A DNA stretch of 64,000 bases from Diplosphaera chodatii (GCA_032358165.1 JAALGY010000033.1:3720001-3784000), one strand, 5' to 3'; counted from the stretch's first letter, positions 11,991-25,200 are shown. Numbers and translations: made by a program. The notes: generated by a model from the letters alone, not told the origin.

Positions 11991-12936
11991 GCTGGGCGAT
12001 GCTCAGCAGGAACGGTGTCTCAATGATCACGCCATCCTCCTGGCCCAGAGCTGCGGGCCAGCCCGTGAATCATATGATACATCTCGCAACAACGCTTGCA
12101 GTCTTACGACCTAGCAGCTGTTTGTAGCTGCGGGGTTTGGGCTTTGTACCAGGTCACAAGGGGCCGAAGCTGTGGGCATGGCGGAAACCGCCCTCGTAAA
12201 CCTTGCACACCCCCGGCATGATCGGATCTCGCTCGGCAGGGCGCGCAGGGAGCCACACTGGTGCAGTGCAGTCTGCAAAACTATCGTTGCGTGACGTTCA
12301 CTGGTATCTGATCCGCGCTACGACCGGCTAGCCATCTTGCAGCAGCGGGAGACGCGACTTTTGGGCTGGTGCGTTGCATTCTGGGCGCTTTCGACACGCA
12401 AGCGACGAGCGTTGTTTGACGTGCGTGACTTGCGTAGGATAGCTTAGCATTAGCTGCATGTAGTGGGCATGATCAAGCTGTACGTAGCTGCGATCCGTGA
12501 GCAGAGCTGTCACTTGACCGAGACACATCGTGTCGAGCGCACAGAAGGGCGCCACCTGTATTGAGACTGTGTTCAGCGCTGCTTTTCAGCTGCTGAATGT
12601 GAGTACATCAAGTCAGTTGTGCACAGCTACCGGCCGTAGGGGCGCCAGTCTTGCAAACCATAGCACCCCAGCTGCTGTGAGGGGTCACTGCGTCTATCCA
12701 ACAATTGCCGCGTACTCGGCATGCCTGACATCCCTGCAACTTGAGATTCCCGACGGGCCTGGTCGGCACTGCAATATTCGGGTGGCTCGAAGCCCATGAG
12801 TGTATCTGTCTTTTTCTGCATACGCACAGATGGCAGGAACCCATGGCTTGGGGAAGGACCTGCTGTGGCCCTCGCACCCTGGCATGCTTGCATGCTGTGC
12901 TACCGACAGTCCTGACGGACTAATGCCTCCCCGCAG
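11991..12936. promoter_or_regulatory. Divergent 5' region between the helicase gene and the 12.9-16 kb gene
   Basis: This spacer lies between the minus-strand helicase start (ATG at 11990) and the first resolved exon of the plus-strand gene (12937), so it should contain promoters for both. A first exon of the right-hand gene probably lies here. One candidate is an ATG at 12469 followed by a plausible GTGAGC donor near 12497, but nothing confirms it. I see no recognisable TATA box or operator. Confidence 0.4.
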
Positions 12937-15900
12937 GTCGTGGTTCGTGCATCAGCACCCCCGAGCACCTCGTTTGCGGCGGCCGAGGCAGCCTCCGGCA
13001 GTGTTGCAGCAGCCCGGCAGCAGGGGCGCAGCATGGCGCTGCCAAAGCTGGACATGGGCAGCGTGAAGGACAGCGAGGAGAGGGAGAAGACGACGCTGCG
13101 GGAGAGCATGCGCAAGCTGTCGCGCAAGGCGTCGGCCAGCCTGCGGCGGGGCCTCACCCCCCGCGGCTCCCGCCACGAGCGCAAGGACTCCTTCGACTCC
13201 CTGGACGACGCCGCGGTGCGCCTGCGACCCTGATCAGCCAGTCATCACGCGACCTGAGCTGCCACAGAAAGTCCGTGTGCTGCTGTGGTTGGCGGTCCAT
13301 CAGCTTGTATGATGACCCTCCTAAACTGCTGGACCAAATCATGCACAGCTGTCGTTGGCAGCCCTGTGTCAGCAAACTCCTTACCCAGTATGCAAAAGGT
13401 ATGCATCACATCTGCAGCGACAAGCTACCGACACCAAGCGTAAACAGAACAGCTGAACATCAGCTGCAATGTACCATTTCCCGAGACCTGATGTCGATGA
13501 CTTCGAACGCAGGACGACGCCTTGTCGGGCGCACTTGGGCCGCAGTCGTCGCAGGGCTCCGAGTCGCTGCCGCCGCAGTCCCAGCCACTGTCGCAGCCGC
13601 CGCTGGTAGAGCCCCCGCGCGTCGAGCATGCACGCCTCCCGCAGTTCGAGCCCGCCGAGAGCGCCTTCAATGCTGCCAAGGTGCGGCACGCTGTACTGGA
13701 TGCATACCCTTAGCAACTAACCTATACATCCTTTGTAGCTTCCCTCTCTTGTATGAGTGGCAGCTCAGGCTCTGGTGAGCTTGACAGCTGAGCAGCCTAC
13801 GGGCTTCCTCTTGAACCAGGACCGCTTTGGCTTCACTCACACATTGTTGCCTGGCAGGAAGAGGCATCTGAGGAGGGAGGCAAGCAGGGGCTGCCTGCGC
13901 CTGCAGACGTCGCGCCGCTTGCCAGCAGCGCCAGCACGCAGGACATTCCCCCGAGCAAGCCGGCGCCTCAGCCTGCGGGCGACACCGATCGGGCGCCGGG
14001 GCCCGCGCCCAGCAAGCTGCAGGTGCCTGAGCCTGCAGGTTCTTTGCACATTGACAGCAGCAACCCAGTAACGGCTCCTGGCACGCTGCCCGACAGCAGC
14101 AAGCAGTGGCCCGTGTCCGGCCCTGTCGAACGGCGGGCGCCCGAGGCCGCTGCCGACAGCAAGCAGACACCGTCTCACAGCGTCAAGGCCGCTTCGGCTG
14201 ACACCTTCGACCTTCGCCGGCCAACGGCTGGCAAGGTTAGCCGCGACCTGGTGACGCCCGTAGGTGCTCGAGCACGACCACTTGAGCCCACGCCTCGAAC
14301 AGCCAGCCCGGAACAGCCCACGATGTGTACTTCAAAAATGTGCCAGCAACCCCACGTGCAGTCCAGCCCAGTGGCTGGTGTGACTATGACATGTCCATCG
14401 CAGCCACCGATGCCGCGCTCTGAGTCAGGCAGCGGCGTAGATCTGCGGACGAACCCGACGGCGCCATCTGTGCTAGGGCAGTCGGCGGGTGCTCGTGCAG
14501 AAGTGCGGGCTTGGCCCCCTTCACTGGCTGTTTGTCAGCCCTGAGTGCATGCAGATCCAGGTGCCGATGTCACGCGCACATGCCACAGCTGCTCATGACT
14601 CTGGGAGAAGCCCCAGCTCATGGCTGGGCACCCCGCTGCAGGTTGACCAGCTGCTGCAGGCGCCATCTGCGCCAGGCCTGTCAGCCGACCTGCTGCCTGT
14701 CAAGAAACAGGCAACATGCCGGTGCAATACGTCTGAGTCATGGACGGCTCTAGTGCACTTGTCGCTGAGTTGCAGCCCGACAACCTGCCCACTTCTGGGA
14801 TCCATTCCTTACTAGCGGTCGATCAACAGTATCAGCGCCGAAGTGGCCCTCGCAGTCCTGCCCACTTAGCACCCTGGGCGATCCATCCTCCTGCAGGTAG
14901 AGGGCTGATGTTTGCTGACCCTCCCGCTCGGTGTTTGCTGCAGGGGGACCCGGCGCCGCATATGGAGGCGCCGCCGCGCGGCCGGCCCGACCTGCCCCAG
15001 TTCGAGGACGTCAGCGACGCCGCGGCGGTGACGGCCGCCAAGGCCACCGCCTGGGAGCCGGTACACAAAAGCATATTCTGTGCCGATATTGATCCGGGAC
15101 ACTACTCGCACATCGCAGTTGAAACTGGCGACAGTGCAGGGGTGACCGCTGATGTCCAAATTACAGCCCCGGGCTGCGCATGTAGATGCCAGATGTGCGT
15201 CACAGCGTCTGCAGACACACGGGCGCCTGTGTGCCGGAACGTCACGTGACTCGACCTCCGCCGCCTGGGTGCGCAGGTGCCGGCGGGCGCAGCAGCAGCG
15301 GAGCCGACGGGTGACGCGCAGGAGGAGGCAGAGGCCATGGTGCAGGATCCCCCCTCCGCGGTGAGACGTACACATGAACGGCTACAGGCGATCTGCCGCT
15401 GCTTTCACGGGTCGTGTTCGACTGTGTGCTTGGTGCCTGTCATGCTGGCCGCTGCACATACCACATCGCCCTCTGCCCGGCAGTACGTGCGTTGTTTGAT
15501 GCGAATCATGTGTACCAGCACGGGACATTCTCTGAGGCAGGGCGTTCATGTGTGCAGCCACGGCAGGGCCGTCCCAAGTGGCAGGAGGTCGCCCTGGCGG
15601 TGTCCATCTTCGCCGTCGGCATCATCGGGGCAGGTGCGTCGGAAGGGACTGCTTCGCAAGCCCCCTTGTATGTTACACTGCACTTGCTCAAGCAGCTGCC
15701 TCCTTGACTCTCCGCGGCTGCTGCTCAGCCTCGACCCGGTAACTCGCAGCGGCGGCACATCTGCATTATTGTAGCCCAGCTGCTGGGCGTCTCGGCAGTG
15801 AGCAAGCGTTAGCAGTGTATGTACGGATGCTAGTACAGTGACGCACAACTGATGATGCTTTTGCAACTGGGGCAGAGCCAGCGATCAACGCGTGGCGCAG

Positions 15901-15975
15901 ACGGCGGCAGCCACAGTCGCCGCCGATCGTGGATGCAAAGGCCGCAAAACAGAAGGGCGGCTGGGGATTCTCATG
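12937..15975 (+). CDS. Ser/Pro/Ala-rich protein with one C-terminal membrane segment (5' exon unresolved)
   Basis: Exons sharing one frame: 12937-13215, 13513-13680, from 13858 to a donor near 14260 or 14489, about 14948-15060, about 15277-15360, an exon ending near 15632 that carries the membrane segment, and a last exon stopping at 15975. The N-terminal exon has a basic, Ser-rich stretch (RESMRKLSRKASASLRRG) and an acidic Ser motif (KDSFDSLDDA). The middle is disordered, rich in Pro, Ser and Ala. One hydrophobic helix, VALAVSIFAVGIIGA, lies about 30 residues from the end and is followed by a basic stretch (WRRRRQPQ) and the C-terminus KGGWGFS. This suggests a membrane-anchored protein with a large soluble N-terminal region. 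I recognise no family, and no start codon is assigned. Confidence 0.6.
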
Positions 15976-17332
15976 AGTGGGAATGTCATGCAGTAGCAGG
16001 CATGCATCTTGCTCCTGGCGCGAGCCAACCGGTCTTATAGCAGCCAGATAGGATGGGCCACCACACGAAGAGCTGAGAGCTGGCATCATCCACAATCCGC
16101 ACCTGAGAACGCTGCGCTGAGCTATGGCACAAGGAGCAGGGTGCACATACCGGTAGCAGCAACATACCACTCCTGACGCTCTTGCACCTGGCACACTATA
16201 CTGGACCTAGGCACACCACCGCAATTTTGAGGATGGCATCAGGAGTACTGGCTTGCAGTTGGTCACCTACAGCTGAGATGCATGTGCGGAGTTGCAGTGC
16301 TTGATACCAGAGTGGCGTGGGGCACTGCTAGTGGTACACAGTGTGTGCAATGTGCAAACTGTAACTGGGCAGGTATCGTTCAGTCACCTCGGCATTTACA
16401 TAATCGAAAACAGGTGCATGGCAATCAAGGAATGAATACATGAGTACACCCGAGCCTGCAAACTCGTGAGCACAGAATTCAAAGCCAACATGCACAGGCA
16501 AGCGCAAAAGCACGCCGTCAAGACAACCACATGTTCAAGGCAAGATCCCCATGGCAAAACCAGGTGCAACCAGCCAGCCACTTGTCCCTTGAGGCAACAA
16601 TCTTCTCAATGCGACTGCGGGCTGCTGTGGCAAGCAAGAAAACTCACACATCACTGGCGACTGCAGAGCTCGCCACGAACACATGCACATCGAGTCATGT
16701 CGTAAGCCTGGCTAACTCCCCACAAACCGCCGCCTGTCGCGGTTGATATTGAAAATCAGGGTATGATAAAAACCCCTTGGATCGGCCCGTGCAAGAGCCG
16801 GGAAAGCAAAATGAATGCCGTGAGCCCCCCCTGGGGTGGGGGCCCGCCAGGCCCGCTGCTGGATGCGGTGATCCAGGGGGGCCCGGCAAGGGTTATGGGT
16901 GGCGCAGATCCTGCCGCTGCTGAAGCCGCAGGCGCCTGGAGGTGGGCACGCAGACTGCTGCGACGCCAGCAGCTGCGTCGCTCGCCAACAACTTGCGTAA
17001 CTCAAGTCTTGCTAATCTTAGTCTTGAACCCATCCTGGCCACTGCCGGCCGTAGTTATGCTGCCGGCACTGCAGGCCTGGCGTAGCCTGCAGTCCGTTTT
17101 TGGGAGTTCCTACCCCAGGGGCCGAGCAGCACACTCGGCCCCTTGCTTCTGGCTTCACCTGCTGCAGCCGTGCTGCAGCTGCGCCCTGGCAGCGGGAGGC
17201 TGCACCTCGCCTGCTGCTCCTTGGTGTTCCTGTCAGGCGGACGTTCGCTGGCAGCCGCCACGCCGCTGCCGCCGCCGCTAGTATACTAAACTGCTGGCAT
17301 GCTGTCCATGCGTCTGGCGTTGCCGCCGCAGC
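15976..17332. other. Convergent intergenic region, no gene recognised
   Basis: About 1.35 kb between the stop of the plus-strand membrane-segment gene and the stop of the minus-strand HMG-box gene. ORFs here are short, on both strands, and lack paired splice sites or motifs. It is AT-richer than the flanking exons. A 3' UTR for each neighbour must lie here. I see no transposon ends or long repeats. Confidence 0.5.
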
Positions 17333-20300
17333 TCAGGCGACAGCGATGCGGTGCGAGTTTGCCGCCGCCGCCTGCATGGATGCCAGCACCTCCAGGGTGC
17401 CGACCTCCAGCTCCAGCTCAGCGGCTGCCGTGGAAGCGGAGACCTGAAGCGGCGCACCAGCGCCGCCCAAGCTGCCCGCAAGGCCGCCGCTGTCGACCCT
17501 GCCGCCGTGCTTGGGGCTCGCTGTAGGCTTGGCGACGCCGCCGGCTGCAGGCCCGCCCTGTGGTGCCCCGGGGTGGGGCGTCAGCTCGCCGCTGCCCAGC
17601 TGGCGGATGGGGGGCCGGCGCACGCTGCACACCAAGCAGATGCAGGGTTTGCAGGCTGAGCACACCTTCCGTCAAGGCAGGGGATCACAGCAGCTCGTCT
17701 CGAGTAACATGCAAAGAAGAAGCAGATATCACAACGACGCACAGAGGACAGAGGCCTAAACCCTACCGTGATGAGCGCTTGCGTCGGTGCACGGCGGGCG
17801 AGTCGCCTGCTGCACCATTGGTGGGCGCAGCGCCGTCTGACGGCACCGCAGCGGGACGCTTGCGCTTCTGCCGCGCCTGCACCAGAGAATAATGCATGTC
17901 AACATCCTGGCGGCGGCCAGCTCACGCAGCTTCTGAGTAGCTCCCAAGCAGCACAAGCCGAGCTGGCAGCTTACTGCATGCAGCACAGCCACAGGACCGC
18001 TTGACGACGTGGACAGGGGCTGTCAACACCACGTGGGGTGGATTGTGCACCTGGCCGGAGGCGGCGCTGCTGGCGCCGCGGGCCGAGCGGGCGCGGGCGG
18101 CGCGCTGCACCCACCCCTGCTTCTCGTCCTTGCTGAGCCGCCCCCACAGCTGGCCCACCAGCTGCGCACGCACGCACACATGCAGCTTATATATCACGTT
18201 TCATTTAAACACAGTAAGCAAGAATGTCGGTCAGGTTTCGCGCCCACCGGTCCAGCACTCGAGCACAACGGCACCCGAGCAGCAGCTGTTGTCCAGCGCC
18301 GGGGTTGGACACGGCATCAGAGGACATGAGGCGTGGCGCCTCGTGCACCCCAGCAATAGCAAGCTGCTGACCTTCTCGACCTCGACGGAGGTCGCGCCCG
18401 GGTTGGCGGCGCGCACAGCGTCCCGCGTGTGCAGCCCAAACGCTGTGAAGGCGGTCCAGCCCTTGGCCGCCACGCGGGGCGCCTTGACGGTCGCGGCGCT
18501 GGGGTTCAGCAGGCCCTGAGGACAATGACGAAACGACTTGCAGGGCCGTCCCTGAGCTGGAAGCAGGTCCATGGGCTGCTGCTGCTGCACAGCACCGGTG
18601 CATTGTAGGCTGCAGGGTCTGTGGCAGGGAGCCCGGCGAGCTGTTGCCGCGCACATTGGGGGCCAGCAACTCATCAATCACGCATGAACAACCACGAATG
18701 CATGCCCACCTGCGAGCTCAGCGCCGCCTCGGCTGCGGCGGCGCCCTGAGAAAGCGCCTCGGGCGTCAGGCGGCCCTGGGGCGCCTGCTGCTGCCCCGGG
18801 GCCTCCTCAGCACCGTCCCTCGCAGCCGCCGACTCGACTGCCACAGTCTGGCGCAGGGCTGGCGCGGTCCGGCGCTGCTTCTTTGCGAGCGGGCCTGCCG
18901 CCGCGCCGTCTGCGATGCCGCCATCGGCGGCCTGGCCGCCTGCATTGGGGCTTGCAGGGTCGACGGCGGCTGCAGCCACCGCTCGCAGGGAGGGGCCGCC
19001 CCTCGCGCTGCTGCTGAGGCGCGCAGTTTGGGCGAACGCCGCCAGGGCGGCCGTCGAGTAGCTGGCGGGGTCCCAGGGGTTGGCGGCCGCGGCGAGCTGG
19101 CCGAGGTACCCGCGCAGCGCGTCGGTGCTGCCGGCGGACAGGCGCTGCAAGGGGGCCCAGCTGGCCGGGCTGCCCACGCTGCCCGCGCTGAGGCTGCCCT
19201 TGCTCAGGCTGCGCAGGTCGAAGCTTGAGGCATCGAACGAGCCTGCATGCAGTGGCGACTTTTGATCGGATTGCTGTGTGATCACACGTGGGCAAATGTC
19301 CGATGCAAATAGACTGTTGACATGAGCATCTGCACATAGAATGCTATCGAGGGGTGCAACAGGCTGCTGCTGCCTGGCTACTGCAGGGTAAGCCACACAC
19401 CTGCATGCATGGTGCCAGCGTCGAAGGCGCCTGCGCCCAGCATGCTGCTGCCGCTGATGTTGCTGCCGCTCCAGCTGGGCACGTTGAGCTTCGGCATCCC
19501 GGGAAGGGGATAGCCAAACAGCGAGGCAGACGCCGCTGCGGAGCCTGCATGTGCATGTGGGAACATGTCAGGGCATGTCAGAACCATTCTGACTACATGA
19601 TGTTCAGCAGTGCTGGGATGCACACTGTAGTGCCTGTGCCTGAGCATAGGAAGGTATGATCGCTCAGTCACCTGCAAGTGGTGCGGACGGCACCGCGCTT
19701 CTGGCGGCAATGAAGGGCGAAAGCGACAGCACAGGCTGCTCCTGGGCGCCCCGGAGGGCAGGTGGCACCCGGGCCGCAGCGTTGAAACGCGAGAATGCGC
19801 CGCCGCTGCTCGGCTGCCCAGGCTTCAAGCCGGGGTGTGGGCCGCCGGCGGGGGCTGCGGCAAAAGGGTTGGGGCTGACGCCGCCGACATGCAGCTGCTG
19901 CGCTGCGTACTGCGCCGCATCTGGCGCCGCCTGCTCAGCGATATTGGGTCCTCCTGCAGGGTCTGTTGCGCCGGCTGCCCTGGGTGCCGCTGCTGCTGCG
20001 GGGTGGGCCACGGCGGCGACGCGGCTGGGGCTGGGCTTGAACAGCCCGAGGGGCGCCTGGGCCAAGAGGGGGGTCCGCACGCGGGGGGGCGGCGTGGGGG
20101 TGGGCCTCGCTACAGGGGTGAGTGGCCCGGCGGCTGCTGCCCTCTGGGGCGACGTCTGGCCGGTGGCGATTGGCGGCAGCGGGCTGCGGCTGCCCGTGGC
20201 GGCGGCGCTAAACCCTGCCGGGGAGTCCCGGGGTGACGCAGTGGTGGCGCCGGTCTGGACCACCCGCTGCTGCAGGGTGTCCTGCTTGCCCTGCTGCGGC

Positions 20301-21895
20301 GCCGCCTGCTGCCGCAGCTGCAGCGGCGGCAGCGCCGCCGTCTGCACCAGCACCGACGGCGAGGGCGGCTGAGGCGCTGCGGCAGCGGGGGCGCGGGCCG
20401 CAGCCAGCGCCGCATGTGCCGCTGCGACGGGGTCGGACGCAGCGGGGGCGGAGCCAGCCACAGGAGGGCGATCGTCGACCTGTGCCTGCCTCGTGGCGTG
20501 CGCGCTCTGCTGCGCAGCGGCCGGGTAGTGCGCCTCCTGCCCATCGGCGCCAGATGGGCTGCTTCCTGCTGCCGGCCCTGCTGCTGCCTCGTGCGCCACG
20601 TCCGTGGCGGTGCTCACCGAGCTGCTGGTGCTGGTCTTGGCGAAATCCTGCTGCAGCTTGCGCTGCACTACAGGGTTGGCTAGCCCAAACGCCTACACAG
20701 CACCAACAGCGCCGATGAGTGGGAATGTCGTAGCACACATCAGGATGACGCATGAGCCCCAGCATATGGGGCAGCCAGGATGCTTAGTAATCTCCATCAA
20801 TATTGCAGATGAGCAGCCCACCTTCACGCCGTTCACATACTGGTTGCTGCCCTGCGCCAGCGCAGCCGCCACCATGGCTGCCGTGGGGTTGCTGCCAACA
20901 AACGGCTGGCTACTGTTCTCCAGAGTCACCTGGAGCATGGCAGCATGCAACCGGTCTCCTGGGGTTCAGAGTCGGGACGAGCTGGATTTCCACGCCGTGC
21001 AGTCCATTTCCATCAGCAGCTGGTGAGGTATGGAGGTGGACACATGGCGGTGTGGGGGGAGGGCGCACGGTGCAGGTCGGGCCGCTGGGCGCTGAGCATG
21101 CTGCGGTCTCCATGCTGGCTGGCGGTCCAGTTCCCAAAAGCCGCTGGCAGCTGGCTCTGCGGCGGGCAGTTGGTTGGTTGACTCAGCGTTCGGCGCACAA
21201 GGGCAGGTTGACTGTTTTGCACACAAGGAGCGTGGCAGCGATCAGTAGTGTGCACCCAGCAAACTTGCAGCACAGTACCTGTAGTTGGCTGGCAGCCGTA
21301 GGCCCAGCTGCTCCGTGCTGTCTTCAAAGGCTCCAACGTCCCATACAGTGGTGCGGCAGGAGCTACCCCGCAGCGAGAAAGGCGTCGCAACCACCTGCGA
21401 GTGAGGGGTGGGCAACGCTCGTTAGGTCTTCTGCGTATCAGCCGATCCGCCGCACAATTGCACGGCCCCCGCGACACCCCTCATAGCATCTAAAACGTCT
21501 CCCACAGCGCAGATACTGGGCGCAAAATCGCAACGTGCAACAGCGTGGCAGATGGGTCGACTTGCAGGCGGTGATTGGGTTGGCTGTTGCTGCGGGGCGC
21601 CGCTGCTGCGCGCCTCTCCAGTGGGGCCGGCCCGTCTCATGTGCATCTAGGGTGTGCTTGCATGCATGGTCCCCGGTGGCAGGGGAGCTCGCGAGCGAAA
21701 TGTGGTTCTGCGTAAGTCTGCAGGCCCTGGCCCACTCCGCGAAGGTGCTGCGCACAGCAGCTTCGCCTAATCGTACAGAAAGCAAGCCGCTCTACGCCGT
21801 CCTATAAACGATCCCAGTGACGCTGCAAACGCATCAAGGAGGTGTGTCACGATCAGCGGCACTGATCGCACCTGCTGATATGCCACCGGCTCCAT
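17333..21895 (-). CDS. HMG-box DNA-binding protein
   Basis: Twelve exons keep frame and give 891 residues: 21895-21872 (tentative ATG exon), 21394-21274, 21019-20952, 20929-20822, 20692-19672, 19544-19401, 19242-18710, 18515-18372, 18161-18051, 17876-17767, 17624-17333. That list has eleven resolved entries; a further short exon is not excluded. The HMG box (about 685-750) is split over two exons: AKGWTAFTAFGLHTRDAVRA and NPGATSVEVEK, then LVGQLWGRLSKDEKQGWVQR. Basic clusters ARQKRKRP and HRRKRSS follow and look like nuclear localisation signals. The N-terminus has a non-low-complexity region (TTVWDVGAFEDSTEQLGLRL, HGVEIQLVPTLNP) that I cannot assign, then about 340 residues rich in Ala, Pro and Ser. 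Likely nuclear and non-sequence-specific or bent-DNA binding, by family. The start exon is supported only by frame phase. Confidence 0.75.
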
Positions 21896-22282
21896 CTTGT
21901 GCGACTGGCATGTTGCTCACGGCCGTCCGCTGCAACTGCCCACCCGCAGTGCGCACCACCCTACCCCAGCACTGCGCATGCTGCCCGTCTGAGTCTAAGC
22001 TGCGCGCAGGTGTATGGTGCGCTGCGCCTGCAGCCCTGCACCCGCGACGCGTCGAGGAGAAGGCAAGCTTCAGGCCAGCTTTCGCCGATCTTTGTCGTGA
22101 GTCAGTGCCATGTGGATGTGTGTCATCAGAAGGTACAGCCTAGGGTTTTGACACTTCTCAACTCCCGGAGCCTTGCACCCATACTGTGATGGGAGGTTGT
22201 GCACTGCAACACTCATCGCGCACTGTTGCTACTATCATTTGCGTAGCAGAGCGGTGCATCTATACGAATGGCGCGTTGATCG
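21896..22282. promoter_or_regulatory. Short divergent promoter region (HMG-box gene / ValRS)
   Basis: If the tentative HMG start at 21895 is right, only 387 nt separate it from the valyl-tRNA synthetase start at 22283 on the other strand, so the two genes probably share a bidirectional promoter. No TATA-like or named motif is evident. Confidence 0.35.
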
Positions 22283-25200
22283 ATGCTGCACAGGGCCTGC
22301 AGACTGCTGCCCAGGATGCTACTGCCAGTGGCGCAGCCAGCTTGCTCCGCAGGCTGCACTCTGCCACCCTCTGTGTTTCAAATCCTGCGTCCAAGGGCAC
22401 GCCTGTTTCACGTGGGTGGCTGGCGCCTGGGATCGACCCCAGCGGTGCATGTAGGCCGGTGTCTAGCGGCCTGCCTCCCATGCGGCGGCGGCAGGTCCGC
22501 ATCCAGCGCGGCAGCTGGGCGCAGGCGGTCTTTCCTGACGACCAGCAGAAGCGGCGTTGCAGCGCATGCTGCAGCCACGGATGCTCAGGCTCCTGCAGGT
22601 GGCGCGGCCGCCTCCCCGCCAGGTGGGGTGCTTGCGATGCGACGCTGTGCATGATGTGTACTTCTGGAGCAAACGCGCGGCGTGATGGTATGATTGAGGA
22701 GGAGGTGGACAGGCGACCTTGAATCATATTTTTTTCCGTGGCGATGACCTCAGCATCTTGTCCTCGGGCTGGTTGCAGGCCACAGCGGTGCGGAGCTGCC
22801 GAAAAACTTTGATCCCGCCGCCAGTGAGGAGCGCTTGTACAGCTGGTATGCAGATGTGCCGCAACCGCAAGACATGCTGTATACTCACTTGCATCATGCA
22901 CGCCGTCAGGTTGCAATGCTCGATTGTTGTAAGCAGTGTCTCAGGATCAAATGCACCGCCACAGGTGGGAGGAGCAGGGCTTCTTCCGGCCGGATGAATC
23001 CGCCAGCGGCGAGCCGTTCACCATGCCGATGCCGCCGCCCAACGTGACGGGCCGCCTGCACATGGGCCATGCCATGTTCGTCACGTTGCAGGCGAGCTCA
23101 CCTGCAGTCCTCCACGTCTCGGCAAGCGCGCTATTTGCAGCACCATTGCATGCGGTCCCTCTGGATGCTGCGGGCACTGGACGACCTCTTGTTATAGAGA
23201 CGCGCAGGACATCATGGCGCGCTTTGCGCGCATGCGTGGGCGCCCCACCCTGTGGCTGCCGGGCACCGACCATGCCGGCATCGCCACGCAGGTGCCACTT
23301 TGTGCACCGAACATAGCATGGCAGGAGCATGCATGCAGCCGGTCCTCAAGAGCTAATCAGACCATCTTGCCTTACCCGTAGAGGGCGCATGGAACAGAGC
23401 TGCTAGGCATGGGGCATGCATGCAAGTGTGAAGTTGCACCGATATGTTGCGAGAACATGGCCATACATCAGCTGGCATCCATGTGCGCTGACATGCTGCT
23501 GGACTTTGCCCTGCACAGCTGGTAGTGGAGAAGCTGCTGGCGAGCGAGGGCACCTCCCGCAAGGAGCTGGGCCGTGAGGCCTTCACGGAGCGCGTGTGGG
23601 AGTGGAAGGTGCGAAGCCGAGGGGCATGCCTGCTGTCTCAAACACTGACATGACGTCACGCACGGTCACACACCACCAAGGCAGCCCTCAAGCGCTTGCA
23701 CAGCGGCGCCGGCGATCCACCTGCAAGGCGATAGCTCAGTGGACTGGTGATTCTGCAGAGGACGCACGGCGGGGCGATCACGGGGCAGCTGCGGCGGCTG
23801 GGCGCCTCCTGCGACTGGTCCCGCGAGCGCTTCACGCTCGACGCCGCCCTCAGCGGTGAGGGGACGATCGTCATACGGATTGGTGTGTGGATGCGTTGCT
23901 ATGGGGTGAGTGGTGCAACATGACACGATCGCGTTGCTGGTGTGCACCTGCAGATGCGGTGACAGAGGCATTTGTGCGGCTGCACGAGCGGGGCCTCATC
24001 TACAAGGGGTCCTACCTCGTCAACTGGTCACCCAATCTACAGACAGCGGTCTCCGATCTGGAGGTGCGCCTGCACCTCATGCACCTTATAGACCGGGCCT
24101 CATGCTATATGGGAGCACCTGAGCATGCTGCAGCCCTTGCCCATCACCTGACAAATCACACGTGGCCTGACCTTGCAGGTCGAGTATTCAGAAGAGCCGG
24201 GGTCCATGTTTTACTTCCAGTATCCTGTTGCTGGTGGCGGCAGCGATGACTTTCTGCCGGTGGGTGATGGCTCGAGCTTGGCTGCTGAGTATTGCTGTCA
24301 AACGCTGACTGTTTAGCGGTAGAATTCCCGATGCTGATAGTCATTGTGAATGCAAATGCTTTGTGTGTGCGCAGGTGGCGACTACGCGGCCAGAGACCAT
24401 TCTGGGCGACACGGCAGTGGCTGTGCATCCGGAGGACCCCCGCTTTGCACAATTCATCGGCAAGCAGTGCGCGGTGCCGTTCACAGACAGGTGGGGCACG
24501 CGCAGCTACTGACTGTGCAGAGGAACACTGTGACTGCCCCGTGCGCTTGAATGTGATGCTTCCCCTCCATCCTTCTGAGGCACATCACTCTGACAACATA
24601 GACATCCTGGCTCATCCATACAACTTGACTGATGTGTGATGCCTGCTCAGGACCATCCCGATTGTGGCAGACGAGGCAGTGGACCGTGAGTTTGGCACGG
24701 GCGCACTGAAGATCACCCCTGGTCACGACCCAGTCGACTTCGAGGTAGCTGCCTGGGGCTGGTGTTGCCTGCTGCCGCTGCTGGACCAGGTCACATAGAC
24801 CTGTGTCCAGTTCCGTAGGCCAACAATTGTCGCGAGGGAGACATACCAACCCACTGTTGTAGAGGGTGGCTGAGACCAAGGGAAACGCTGGGCAGATCTC
24901 CATCGTAGGTGGGGCAGCGGCGCGGGCTGCAGATCATCAACATCATGAACAATGACGGCAGCCTGAACGACAACGCCGGACGGTTTGCGGGTCTGGATCG
25001 GAGTGAGGCACGGACGGCTGTATGGGAGGCACTGGAGGTGCGCATGCCAGAAATCAAATTCGTGTGCGCATGCCTGAGTGCTGCCAGATGCCTCTGTCAG
25101 CACCTCACACAGTGTGCTGGGCCGTTTCAAGCTCGCAACCTGTGGTGGCACCCACACTGGAATCATGAACCCATCGAGAAAGCTGATGCCTTGAGTTGCT

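Noticed and set aside
20233..20718. Plus-strand ORFs opposite the HMG-box gene
   Set aside because: Antisense shadows of the Ala/Pro-rich exon 20692-19672; composition is Arg/Pro/Cys-rich and there is no splice support.
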